From: an uncultured beta proteobacterium
GTDB lineage: Bacteria > Pseudomonadota > Gammaproteobacteria > Burkholderiales > Rhodocyclaceae
Reading direction: 5' to 3'
DNA length: 15,049 nt
Assembly: GCA_903932755.1 (NCBI GenBank)
Contig: CAIZHL010000382.1
Coordinates: 1-15,049, forward strand
Of this stretch, positions 5,382 through 12,930 are shown piece after piece. Under the pieces are notes generated by a model. That model did no database searches. It was not told where the DNA came from and saw only the letters and a list, made by a program, of their open reading frames with translations. Within the stretch, counting starts at the first letter, position 1; every line of letters starts with the position of its first letter. The translations under genes were made by a program, and so were the position numbers.

Positions 5382-7487
5382 ATGAAAGCACTTCGCATAC
5401 TGGGCATTGTCCTCGGCGTCGCCCTCGCACTCGTCGCGGCCGGCCTCGGCACGCTGTATGCGCTGTTCGACGGCGAAAGGATCAAGGGCGAGCTGACGCG
5501 CGTCGTCATGGAACAGAAGCAGCGCAAGCTGGACATCGCCGGTCCGCTCGAACTCTCGGTCTGGCCCAGCGTCGGCATCAAGCTCGGCCGCCTGACGCTG
5601 TCGGAGCCGGGCGGCAAGGCGGAGTTTCTCGCGCTCGATTCGGCGCGCGTGGAAGTCGCGGTGATGCCCTTGCTGTCCAGGCAGGTGAAGGTCCAGCGCA
5701 TCGAGGTCAACGGACTCAAGGCGACGCTGGTGAAACACAAGGACGGCACGCTCAACATCGCCGACCTGACGGGCGGCGCCGGCGACAAGCCCGCGCCGGC
5801 CAAAAAGTCCGCCGCGGAAGTCGGCGCTGGCGACACGGCAGGCGCGCCGCTGCAGATCGACATTGCCGGCATCAAAATCGCCAACGCACAACTCACCTGG
5901 CGCGATGAAAAAAGCAGGGAAACGACCACCCTGTCCAACCTCGATTTCGGCAGCGGCCGCGTGCAGGCCGACAGCGGCCGGCAGACCTTGTCGGTCGATG
6001 CCTTGTCGCTCGCCGCCAAAGGCAAAACAGGCGCCGACAGTTTCGAGCTGATGCTCGACGTGCCGCGGCTCAACATTGCGCCCGAAAAATCCTCGGGCGA
6101 AACATTGAACCTCACCGCCAAGCTCGCCGGCAGCGGCCGCGAACTGGTCGCCAAACTGGTGCTGTCCGGCGTCGAGGGCAACGCCAAGGCGCTGAGGATC
6201 GGCAAGCTGGCGCTCGACCTGGATGCCAAGGCCGGCGAATCGGTGCTCAAGGCCCGCCTCGATTCCCCGGTAGCGGCCGACATCGCGGCACAAACCGTGG
6301 CGCTGGAAAAGCTCGCCGGCAGCATCGACCTGGCCAATCCGCAAATGCCGATGAAGCAGCTCAAGCTGCCGCTGTCGGGCAGCCTGCGCGCCGACCTGGC
6401 GAAGCAAAGCGCCGCGCTCGACCTGGGCACGCGATTCGACGAATCGAACATCGCGCTGAAGCTCAAGGTGGCGAAGTTCGCGCCGCTGGCGCTGGGTTTC
6501 GACCTCGACATCGACACGCTGAATGTCGACAAATATCTGCCGCCCAAGGTCGCGGAGGAAAAGGCCGCCGCCGCAAAGACCGCCGCCCAGGGCAAGCCGG
6601 CTGCGGAAGACAAGCTGGATTTTTCGGCGCTGAAGGGACCTGAGGTCACCGGCGCGCTGCGCATCGGACGCTTGCAGGTGGCGAAGCTGAAACTGGCCAG
6701 GCTGGATGCGAAGATCAGGCTCGCCGGCGGGCGGCTGGACGTGGCGCCGCTGACCATGGATCTCTATGAAGGCAGCACCAGCGGCAGCCTGTTCCTTAAC
6801 GCCGCGGGCAACCAGCTCGGCCTCAAGCAGAACCTGGTCGGGGTCAGCATCAATCCGCTGCTGAAGGATCTCGCCGACAAGGACCTGCTGGAAGGTCGCG
6901 GCAATGTCGCGCTCGACGTCACCAGTCGCGGCGACAGCGTCACCGCGCTGAAGAAGGCGCTGGGCGGCACGGCGTCCCTGAGCCTCAAGGACGGCGCGAT
7001 CAAGGGCATCAACCTGGCGCAGACCATGCGCGACATCAAGGGCAAGCTGGGCAGCCTGAAGGGCAAGGCCGAAGACACGACGCAGAAGGCCAAAGCCGGC
7101 GACAAGACCGACTTTTCGGAACTCACCGCCTCGCTGAAAATCGCCAACGGCGTCGCCCGCAACGACGACCTGGCAATGAAGTCTCCCTTCCTGCGCCTCT
7201 CCGGCGCCGGCGACATCGACATCGGCGGCGGGCGCATGGACTATCTGGCCAGGGCCACCCTGGTCAATACCAGTACCGGTCAGGGCGGCAAGGAAGCCGA
7301 CAAGGTGAAGGGTCTCACCGTGCCGGTGCGCATCACCGGGCCCTTCGACGCCCTCGCCTACAAGCCGGAACTCGGCGACCTGGCCGCCGACATGGCCAAG
7401 GCCAAGCTTGAAGAGAGGGCCGGCGCCATCACGGGCAAGGGCGACTCGAAGGCGAAGGACAAGCTCAAGGGATTGTTCGGCCGATAA
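5382..7487 (+). CDS. AsmA family protein
   Basis: This 701-residue protein belongs to the AsmA family, long beta-rich proteins anchored in the inner membrane and reaching into the periplasm. They are linked to outer-membrane assembly and, for related members, to lipid transfer. Residues about 5-28 form one membrane anchor. An AsmA N-terminal domain follows (L-x-L-S-V-W-P-S-V-G-I-K-L-G near 57-70). The AsmA C-terminal region spans about 420-670, with L-D-V-x-S-R-G and G-A-I-K-G-I-N-L about residues 508-548. Two Lys/Ala-rich linkers occur at about 130-147 and 390-410. The start at ATG 5382 has AGGA at 5371-5374. A candidate promoter lies at 5312-5340. A long open frame on the opposite strand across this gene is a codon-bias shadow. 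No partner gene is seen next to it. Confidence 0.88.
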   Translation: MKALRILGIVLGVALALVAAGLGTLYALFDGERIKGELTRVVMEQKQRKLDIAGPLELSVWPSVGIKLGRLTLSEPGGKAEFLALDSARVEVAVMPLLSRQVKVQRIEVNGLKATLVKHKDGTLNIADLTGGAGDKPAPAKKSAAEVGAGDTAGAPLQIDIAGIKIANAQLTWRDEKSRETTTLSNLDFGSGRVQADSGRQTLSVDALSLAAKGKTGADSFELMLDVPRLNIAPEKSSGETLNLTAKLAGSGRELVAKLVLSGVEGNAKALRIGKLALDLDAKAGESVLKARLDSPVAADIAAQTVALEKLAGSIDLANPQMPMKQLKLPLSGSLRADLAKQSAALDLGTRFDESNIALKLKVAKFAPLALGFDLDIDTLNVDKYLPPKVAEEKAAAAKTAAQGKPAAEDKLDFSALKGPEVTGALRIGRLQVAKLKLARLDAKIRLAGGRLDVAPLTMDLYEGSTSGSLFLNAAGNQLGLKQNLVGVSINPLLKDLADKDLLEGRGNVALDVTSRGDSVTALKKALGGTASLSLKDGAIKGINLAQTMRDIKGKLGSLKGKAEDTTQKAKAGDKTDFSELTASLKIANGVARNDDLAMKSPFLRLSGAGDIDIGGGRMDYLARATLVNTSTGQGGKEADKVKGLTVPVRITGPFDALAYKPELGDLAADMAKAKLEERAGAITGKGDSKAKDKLKGLFGR

Positions 7488-7793
7488 GCGCTGCACCGCA
7501 CCAGGGAAATCCGGACAAATCGCCGCCGGGATTTCGTTCTGCCGGGCGATCTGTGGCTACGTAGATTCCGCAAATTACTGCAATTTCCACGGATCAACAT
7601 TTCGGCTCGCGTTTGAGACTATCAATCTTTTGAGTTTCCAGTGCCGGTCCTTGCCGACCGCCTGGAACTTTCCGCCTTGGTTCCTGCAAAACCGTTATCT
7701 GCAAACGTTTGGGGGATTTCCTTGGCAGCAAACCTGCTTTACACGCCACAGAATTTTCCCTGTCGAAAGTTTCGGCATACCGGAATCTGACGC
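7488..7793 (+). other. 306-bp intergenic region before the diguanylate cyclase pair
   Basis: No convincing gene lies here and the base composition is less GC-rich than the flanks, as expected of a control region. Visible features are a weak hairpin soon after the AsmA stop (7507-7514 with 7526-7534) without a T tract, and an inverted CGGTC/GACCG near 7648-7663. CTGCAAA also occurs twice, at 7684-7690 and 7699-7705. A GG-N10-GC pattern at 7724-7737 resembles a sigma-54 promoter. No c-di-GMP riboswitch fold could be fitted with confidence. Confidence 0.6.
7722..7738 (+). promoter_or_regulatory. Candidate sigma-54 (-24/-12) promoter
   Basis: TTGGCAGCAAACCTGCT has GG at 7724-7725 and GC at 7736-7737 with ten bases between, the spacing required by RpoN. 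It matches the consensus at TTGGCA and at TGCT, but differs at three informative positions. It lies 56 bases upstream of the first diguanylate cyclase start, on the correct strand. Twin CTGCAAA repeats 20-40 bases further up could be activator contacts, which is speculative. Confidence 0.35.
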
Positions 7794-9542
7794 GTGGACA
7801 ACGAACCAGGGAAACCCCCGACACCGCGGGCGCGATTGTCGCCGGACCTTAAACTGGGCCGGCTGACCTCGATCGGTACAAAGCTCACGCTGGTGATCTC
7901 TCTTGTCATCGCGGTGGGGTTCGGCTCGATTGTCTATTTCTACACCCGGCAGCAGGAGAAGAACATCCTGCTGCAAAACGAACGGGCAATCCAGCAGGTG
8001 CTGGACAGTGTGAGCCAGGGACTGCAAACGATCATGATCACCGCATCGGCGGATGTCGCCCGGCTGTATGCGGACAAGCTCAAGGACGTCAAGGACATCG
8101 ACGAAATCAGGATTGTCCGTCCGGACGGGCTCGAAGCATTCCGCGACAACGAAACAATCCGTCAGATCAACGAGTACAGGAACGAAGCCGAGTTCCCCTT
8201 GCGGCCGACCACCTCAGTCAGCCGGACCTTCGCCGCGGACGACGGAAACCTGGCCCGGGCCATCCGGACCCAGCAAGTCGTCTATTACTACGACACGCAG
8301 CACGATGACCAGCACCTGACTTTCCTGCTGCCGATCAAGAACATCAAGCGATGCAAGCGTTGCCATGGCAGGGAGCAGGAGGTGCTGGGCGTGCTCGAAG
8401 TCCGGTCTTCCCTCGATTCCGCCAGGGAAGAGGTGCGGCAGACCTGGGTCCAGTCATCCCTGGTTCTGGCAATCTCCCTCGCCGCCGTGCTGCTCGTCGC
8501 GGCCGCGGTTCTCCGGCGCTACATCGTCCGTCCCATCGAGGTCGTATCGCTGGCCATGTCCAGGGTTGCCGCCGGCGATCTGGAGCAACGAATCCCCGTC
8601 ATGGGCAGGGACGAGCTTTCATTGCTTGCACGCTCCTTCAACAAGCTGACGGAAGAGCTGCGCCTGCGCCATGCCGGATTCAACGCCGAACACAACAAGC
8701 TCGAAACCATTTTGATGAGCGCCGATGAGGGAATCGTCGTTACCGACGGTTCGGGAAAGATCGTCCTGGTCAATCCGGCTGCCGAAACATTGCTCGACAA
8801 ATCCGCTGCCCGCATCGCCGACCAGGGGTTCATGTACTTGTTCGACGATCCGAAACGGATGGAAGCCGCTCTGGAAAATTCCGGCGCCAGCGGAGGCAGT
8901 GACGTCTTTCTCCACAACAAGCGCTATCTCGCGGTCTATGCATCTTCCCTAAGGGGCGCCGACGGACATCTGCTTGGCCATGCGCTGCTGATCCGCAACA
9001 TGACCGAAGAGAAACGGCTGGAACAAAAACTGCGTGAACTGTCGAACACGGATGTCCTTACCGGCCTGGCCAACCGCCGCGCGCTCGACGACATGCTGAA
9101 GCAGGAGTTCGGTCTCGCCCTGGACCAGGATCGCGACCTTGCCGTATTGATGTTCGACATCGATCACTTCAAACAATTCAACGACTGCCATGGCCACGAT
9201 CAGGGTGATCGCGTACTCAAGGCATTTGCCGTCGCCACCCGCGCCCGCGTACGCGAGGATCTCGATACCGTCTGCCGCTACGGTGGCGAGGAATTCACGG
9301 TGATCGCGCGCGAAACCTCGCAGGAAGGCGCCATGATTCTTGCCGAGCGGATTCGCGCCGACATCGAGGCCATGATGGTCGATGGCCTGCGGGTGACCAC
9401 CAGCATAGGCGTTGCGGGATTGTGCGAAACCGGTGCCGCGACGCCCGGCGAACTGATCGAGCGGGCCGATGCCGCGCTCTACGAGGCCAAGCGCGGCGGC
9501 CGCAACCGCGTCGCTGCCGCGGCGGACGGGCCGGCGACATGA
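7794..9542 (+). CDS. Membrane diguanylate cyclase with periplasmic haem-c sensor, HAMP, PAS and GGDEF
   Basis: This 582-residue protein should make c-di-GMP from two GTP in response to a periplasmic signal. The order is a first helix (about 31-50) and a periplasmic sensor (51-221) with C187-K-R-C190-H191, a CxxCH motif for covalent haem c. A second helix (222-241), HAMP (about 242-294), PAS (about 300-400) and GGDEF (about 415-575) follow. The active-site motif is G-G-E-E-F (497-501), with metal residues in F-D-I-D-H-F-K. The product-inhibition I-site R-x-x-D is not canonical: E488 stands where R is expected and R487 is one place off. The start is GTG 7794, with a weak Shine-Dalgarno. The stop overlaps the next start as ATGA. 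Haem-c PAS-like sensors are known from Geobacter chemoreceptors; whether this fold is the same is inference. Confidence 0.9.
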   Translation: MDNEPGKPPTPRARLSPDLKLGRLTSIGTKLTLVISLVIAVGFGSIVYFYTRQQEKNILLQNERAIQQVLDSVSQGLQTIMITASADVARLYADKLKDVKDIDEIRIVRPDGLEAFRDNETIRQINEYRNEAEFPLRPTTSVSRTFAADDGNLARAIRTQQVVYYYDTQHDDQHLTFLLPIKNIKRCKRCHGREQEVLGVLEVRSSLDSAREEVRQTWVQSSLVLAISLAAVLLVAAAVLRRYIVRPIEVVSLAMSRVAAGDLEQRIPVMGRDELSLLARSFNKLTEELRLRHAGFNAEHNKLETILMSADEGIVVTDGSGKIVLVNPAAETLLDKSAARIADQGFMYLFDDPKRMEAALENSGASGGSDVFLHNKRYLAVYASSLRGADGHLLGHALLIRNMTEEKRLEQKLRELSNTDVLTGLANRRALDDMLKQEFGLALDQDRDLAVLMFDIDHFKQFNDCHGHDQGDRVLKAFAVATRARVREDLDTVCRYGGEEFTVIARETSQEGAMILAERIRADIEAMMVDGLRVTTSIGVAGLCETGAATPGELIERADAALYEAKRGGRNRVAAAADGPAT

Positions 9543-11215
9543 TCCATTTCAGGCATATCGGTCATCGCCTGCTGGCATCCGTCGGCGGCGTCATCATTCT
9601 TGGCATCGTCGCCATCACCATTACCTACGCGACGCGCCAGGAGACGGCTTCGCTGCGACAGAATGAGCATGCCCTGGGCATGGTCTCCGACAGCGTCACG
9701 GAAGGCCTTTCGGCGCTGATGCTCGGTCGCCACTCCAAGGCAGCGCCGGATTTCGCCACCCGGCTGGGCAACGTACCCAACGTCACCGACTACCGCATCA
9801 TTCGCCTCGATGGTACCCAGGCCTTCATCGACGACCTCACCCTGCAGCAGGTCCGGAAGCGCATCGACAGCTTCGAGTTTTATCCCCGTCGTGCGGATCC
9901 GGTTCAGGTCGTTCCGGCTGCCGATCCGGCTCTCGAGCGCATGCGCACCACCGGCAAACGCATCTTCCATTACCACGTCAAACCAGGCGGCGAGCGCCTG
10001 GTAACGGTGTTCAGCCCGATTCCCAGCGCCAAGAAGTGCGGGGAATGTCACGACCCCCGGGAGTCGCTGCGCGGCGCAGTCACGTTTACCGTCTCGATGA
10101 AGGAAATCGACAGCAATGTCGCGCAGACCTGGCAACTGTCGGTTCTGGTCATCGCTTCGGCCCTTTTTGGCATGGTGTCCCTGATCTACTGGTTCGCCCA
10201 CCGCACCGTCAGCTCGCAACTGACCGGATTTCTCGCCGCGATGGATGCGGTCGCCGCCGGAGACAACTCGCTGCGACTGAGTGCGACGCGCCGCGATGAA
10301 ATCGGGGACATGGGGCGCTCCTTCAATCACATGAACGAGAATCTGCTCGAGAGTTACATGAAACTCGAGGAAGAGCGCACCAAGCTCAACACGGTGATTT
10401 TCAGTGCCGGCACCGGCATCGTGGTCACCGACGGCGCCCAGCATGTTGTTCTGGTCAATCGTGCCGCAGAGGAGATCATTGGCAGAACCTCGCAGGAGAT
10501 CGTCGAACGGGGCTTCCGGCAACTTTTCGACGACCCCGAGTGGATAGAGGCCAGGCTCGGCAGCGAGCACGCACAATCGGCGGCCGGAATCCTCAATTGG
10601 AAGGACAAGGTGCTCTCGGTCAGCGCCTCGACGATTCGCGATGGCGGCGGACAGGCCATCGGCTCCGCGGCGCTGATTCGCGACATCACCGAGGAAAAGC
10701 GTCTGGAGCAGTTGCTGAAGGAGCAGTCGATCACCGATACGCTGACAGGCATCTTCAACCGGCGTCATTTCGATGATGTTCTGCTTACCGAGTTCAAGCG
10801 CTGGAAGCGGTATGGGCAGCCTTTCTCGGTCATGATGATCGACGTCGATCACTTCAAGAAATTCAACGACACGCATGGCCACGACTGCGGCGATCACGTT
10901 CTTGCCGCCATCGGCCGGGTGCTCGAGGAACTCTCCGCTCCGGCACAGATTCCCTGTCGCTATGGCGGCGAGGAAATGATCATCGTCATGCCGGGAGTGG
11001 TCGAGCAGGGCGGCGCGGACCTGGCGGAAGCGATAAGGCTGGGCATATCCAAACTGGAGGTCGACGGACTCAAGGTCACCGTCAGCATCGGAGTCGCCGG
11101 ATTGCCCGGGCATGCGGTCGATGATGCCGACGCGCTGGTAAAGATTGCCGACGAGGCGCTGTATGTTGCCAAGGAAGCCGGCCGCAACCGGGTGTGCCTG
11201 GCAAAGCGCGGATAA
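9539..11215 (+). CDS. Second haem-c sensor diguanylate cyclase, paralogue with GGEEM motif
   Basis: This 558-residue protein has the same plan as its upstream neighbour: helix 11-30, periplasmic sensor 31-199 with C167-G-E-C170-H171 (haem c motif), helix 200-219, HAMP about 220-275, PAS about 280-382, GGDEF about 395-555. Shared signatures include Q-N-E-x-A and S-V-x-x-G-L near the start of the sensor and R-x-I/M-T-E-E-K-R-L-E before GGDEF. They are therefore diverged tandem paralogues. The active-site motif is G-G-E-E-M (476-480) in place of GGEEF, with the metal-binding acidic residues kept (I-D-V-D-H-F-K). There is no R-x-x-D I-site. Activity is likely but not certain. ATG 9539 was chosen because it overlaps the previous TGA (ATGA), giving a normal N-terminal anchor and coupled translation. 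Confidence 0.89.
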   Translation: MIHFRHIGHRLLASVGGVIILGIVAITITYATRQETASLRQNEHALGMVSDSVTEGLSALMLGRHSKAAPDFATRLGNVPNVTDYRIIRLDGTQAFIDDLTLQQVRKRIDSFEFYPRRADPVQVVPAADPALERMRTTGKRIFHYHVKPGGERLVTVFSPIPSAKKCGECHDPRESLRGAVTFTVSMKEIDSNVAQTWQLSVLVIASALFGMVSLIYWFAHRTVSSQLTGFLAAMDAVAAGDNSLRLSATRRDEIGDMGRSFNHMNENLLESYMKLEEERTKLNTVIFSAGTGIVVTDGAQHVVLVNRAAEEIIGRTSQEIVERGFRQLFDDPEWIEARLGSEHAQSAAGILNWKDKVLSVSASTIRDGGGQAIGSAALIRDITEEKRLEQLLKEQSITDTLTGIFNRRHFDDVLLTEFKRWKRYGQPFSVMMIDVDHFKKFNDTHGHDCGDHVLAAIGRVLEELSAPAQIPCRYGGEEMIIVMPGVVEQGGADLAEAIRLGISKLEVDGLKVTVSIGVAGLPGHAVDDADALVKIADEALYVAKEAGRNRVCLAKRG

Positions 11216-11284
11216 GGGCTCAATTCGAGGTCAACTCTGCGCAAGAGCGGGTTACCATTCCCGGTCACCCGGAATTTCGACGAA

Positions 11285-12262
11285 ATGCTCAGGATCGGGA
11301 TAGACCTTGGCGGCACAAAAATTGAAATTGCTTCCTTCAACGAGGATGGCGACGTATTGCTGCGCGAGCGCGTGGCAACGCCGCAGGGCGACTACGCGGC
11401 AACATTGAGGGCGGTAGCCGAACTGGTCGCAGCGGCGGAATCAAGAGCCGGCAGGGGCACGCTAGGCATCGGCATTCCCGGCGCCGAATCGCGCAGCAGC
11501 GGACTGATCAAGAACGCCAACTCGACCTGCCTGATCGGCAAGCCGCTGAAGCACGATCTCGAACAATTGCTCCAGTGCGAAGTCCGCCTCGCCAATGATG
11601 CCAACTGCTTCGCCCTCTCGGAAGCCATCGACGGTGCGGGCACCGGCGCGCAGGTGGTGTTCGGCGTGATCCTCGGCACCGGCGTCGGCGGCGGCATCGT
11701 GATCGACGGCAAGGTTCTGGCCGGCGCCAACGCCATCGCCGGCGAGTGGGGCCACAACTACCTTCCCCCCGACCCCCTTCCCGAGGAAGGGGGTGACGAC
11801 GGGTCGCCGCTACGCGGCTCCGGTGTATTGGCCGTTCCCGCCTTGGGGCGGCCCGGCGGCGGGAACCCCGCTGCCGAGCTAACCTGCTACTGCGGACGCA
11901 AGGGCTGCATCGAGCTTTATCTTTCCGGCCCCGGCCTCGCCGCCGACCATCGCCGTGTCGCCAGCGCCGACTTTTCCCCGGCAACCATCGTCGCGCGCGC
12001 CGCCGCCGGGGATGCCGACTGCGAAGCCACGCTGCAACGCTACGAAGCCCGCCTGGCCCGCGCGCTGGCGCAGGTCATCAACATCCTCGATCCGGATGTC
12101 ATCGTGCTCGGCGGCGGCATGTCGAACATCGACCGGCTTTACGCAAACGTGCCGCGCCTGTGGGGCGGGCATGTCTTTTCCGACCAGGTGGCGACCCGCC
12201 TGCTGAAGCACCGCCATGGCGATTCGTCGGGCGTGAGAGGAGCCGCATGGCTATGGAAATGA
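11285..12262 (+). CDS. ROK family sugar kinase (fructokinase / N-acetylglucosamine kinase type) with in-frame repeat insertion
   Basis: This 325-residue ROK kinase should phosphorylate a hexose or N-acetylhexosamine with ATP in the cytosol. Seen are the phosphate-binding D-L-G-G-T-K (7-12), the catalytic D105 in A-N-D-A-N, the second ATP loop G-T-G-V-G-G-G, and the zinc site: H157 in G-E-W-G-H-N and C201, C203, C208 in C-Y-C-G-R-K-G-C-I-E. The spacing from H157 to C201 is about twice that usual in Mak-type kinases. The excess, about residues 160-195, is encoded by a dispersed repeat also found near dapF (about 11759-11867). The frame is kept and all catalytic motifs survive, so the enzyme may still work. 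The start at ATG 11285 is the first in frame; its Shine-Dalgarno is weak. The stop overlaps the MOSC gene start. The substrate cannot be fixed from sequence. Confidence 0.9.
   Translation: MLRIGIDLGGTKIEIASFNEDGDVLLRERVATPQGDYAATLRAVAELVAAAESRAGRGTLGIGIPGAESRSSGLIKNANSTCLIGKPLKHDLEQLLQCEVRLANDANCFALSEAIDGAGTGAQVVFGVILGTGVGGGIVIDGKVLAGANAIAGEWGHNYLPPDPLPEEGGDDGSPLRGSGVLAVPALGRPGGGNPAAELTCYCGRKGCIELYLSGPGLAADHRRVASADFSPATIVARAAAGDADCEATLQRYEARLARALAQVINILDPDVIVLGGGMSNIDRLYANVPRLWGGHVFSDQVATRLLKHRHGDSSGVRGAAWLWK
11759..11867 (+). repeat. Structured palindromic repeat, copy B, inside the ROK kinase gene
   Basis: Three hairpins follow the same order as in copy A near base 218. The first is a 9-bp stem, 11773-11781 with 11785-11793 (loop CGA). 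The second is a 5-bp stem, 11806-11810 with 11814-11818. The third is a 5-bp stem, 11838-11842 with 11847-11851 (loop TTGG). The shared stretch GCCTTGGGGCGGCCCG lies at the same place in both copies, apart from a few bases. The insertion is translated as a Gly/Pro-rich loop without stops. A longer inverted pair, GTTCCCGCC (11834-11842) with GGCGGGAAC (11858-11866), marks the 3' edge. Confidence 0.78.
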
Positions 12263-12930
12263 TCGCACCCGTCAGCGTCGACGGGATTTTTACCGGCAAG
12301 ATCGGCTTCCTGCCGGGTGAGAGCCGCGGCAGCGCAATCGACAAGCGGCCGCTGTCCGGGCGCTGCGTCATCGGCCCCGAGGGACTGGCCGGCGACGAGC
12401 ACGCCGACCCGGGCGCCCACGGCGGAGCGGAAAAGGCCGTGCACCTCTTCCCGCAGGAGCATCACGCGGCGCTGGCGCGCGCCTTTCCCGAAGCCCGCCA
12501 TCTGCAGCCCGGCGGGCTCGGCGAGAATTTGTCGACCTGCGGCATCACCGAAAACGAGGCCTGCATCGGCGACATCTTCGCGCTCGGCACGGCGCGCCTG
12601 CAGATCGCCCAGCCGCGCACGCCGTGCTGGAAGATCGACGCCCGCTGCGGCGTGGAAGGCGTCGCCGCCCGTGTCGCCGAACACGGAATTGCCGGCTGGT
12701 ATTTCCGCGTGCTGACGCCGGGCGAATGCGCGGCCGGCGATGCGCTGATCCACCTTGAACGGCCGGCAGGCGCCGTCAGCCTGGCGCGCTTCAACCGCAG
12801 CCTGCGCGAGCAACGCCCCTCGCTGCAGGTGCTCGACCGGCTCGCCGGTGCACCCGGCCTGGCAGCGGAATGGGTACGCAAGATCCGCAGCCGCATGGAG
12901 TGGCTACAAGAAAACGGGGGAGCGTCTTGA
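12247..12930 (+). CDS. MOSC domain-containing protein (YiiM-like)
   Basis: This 227-residue cytosolic protein has a MOSC beta-barrel (about residues 10-170) with the expected cysteine, C127, in Q-P-R-T-P-C-W-K. It also has a C-terminal three-helix '3-alpha' region (about 175-215), as in YiiM. MOSC proteins bind molybdenum cofactor; YiiM-type members belong to molybdoenzymes that reduce N-hydroxylated compounds, and that role is taken from the family. G-G-x-E-K-A-V-H near 59-66 and G-x-G-E-N-L near 90-95 are also typical. ATG 12247 was chosen for AGGAG at 12238-12242; ATG 12253 is an alternative. It overlaps the kinase stop by 16 bases. The transporter start overlaps its own stop (TTGA), so all three genes probably form one operon. 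Confidence 0.88.
   Translation: MAMEMIAPVSVDGIFTGKIGFLPGESRGSAIDKRPLSGRCVIGPEGLAGDEHADPGAHGGAEKAVHLFPQEHHAALARAFPEARHLQPGGLGENLSTCGITENEACIGDIFALGTARLQIAQPRTPCWKIDARCGVEGVAARVAEHGIAGWYFRVLTPGECAAGDALIHLERPAGAVSLARFNRSLREQRPSLQVLDRLAGAPGLAAEWVRKIRSRMEWLQENGGAS

Noticed and set aside
5349..7496. A 715-codon open frame antisense to the AsmA gene
   Set aside because: It mirrors the codon bias of the high-GC AsmA gene, has no recognisable domain, and runs over the opposite gene along its entire length.
7700..7793. c-di-GMP riboswitch upstream of the cyclase
   Set aside because: A CAAACC and a GAAAG occur, but I could not place the conserved GGGACGCAAAGCC-like core or the second stem.
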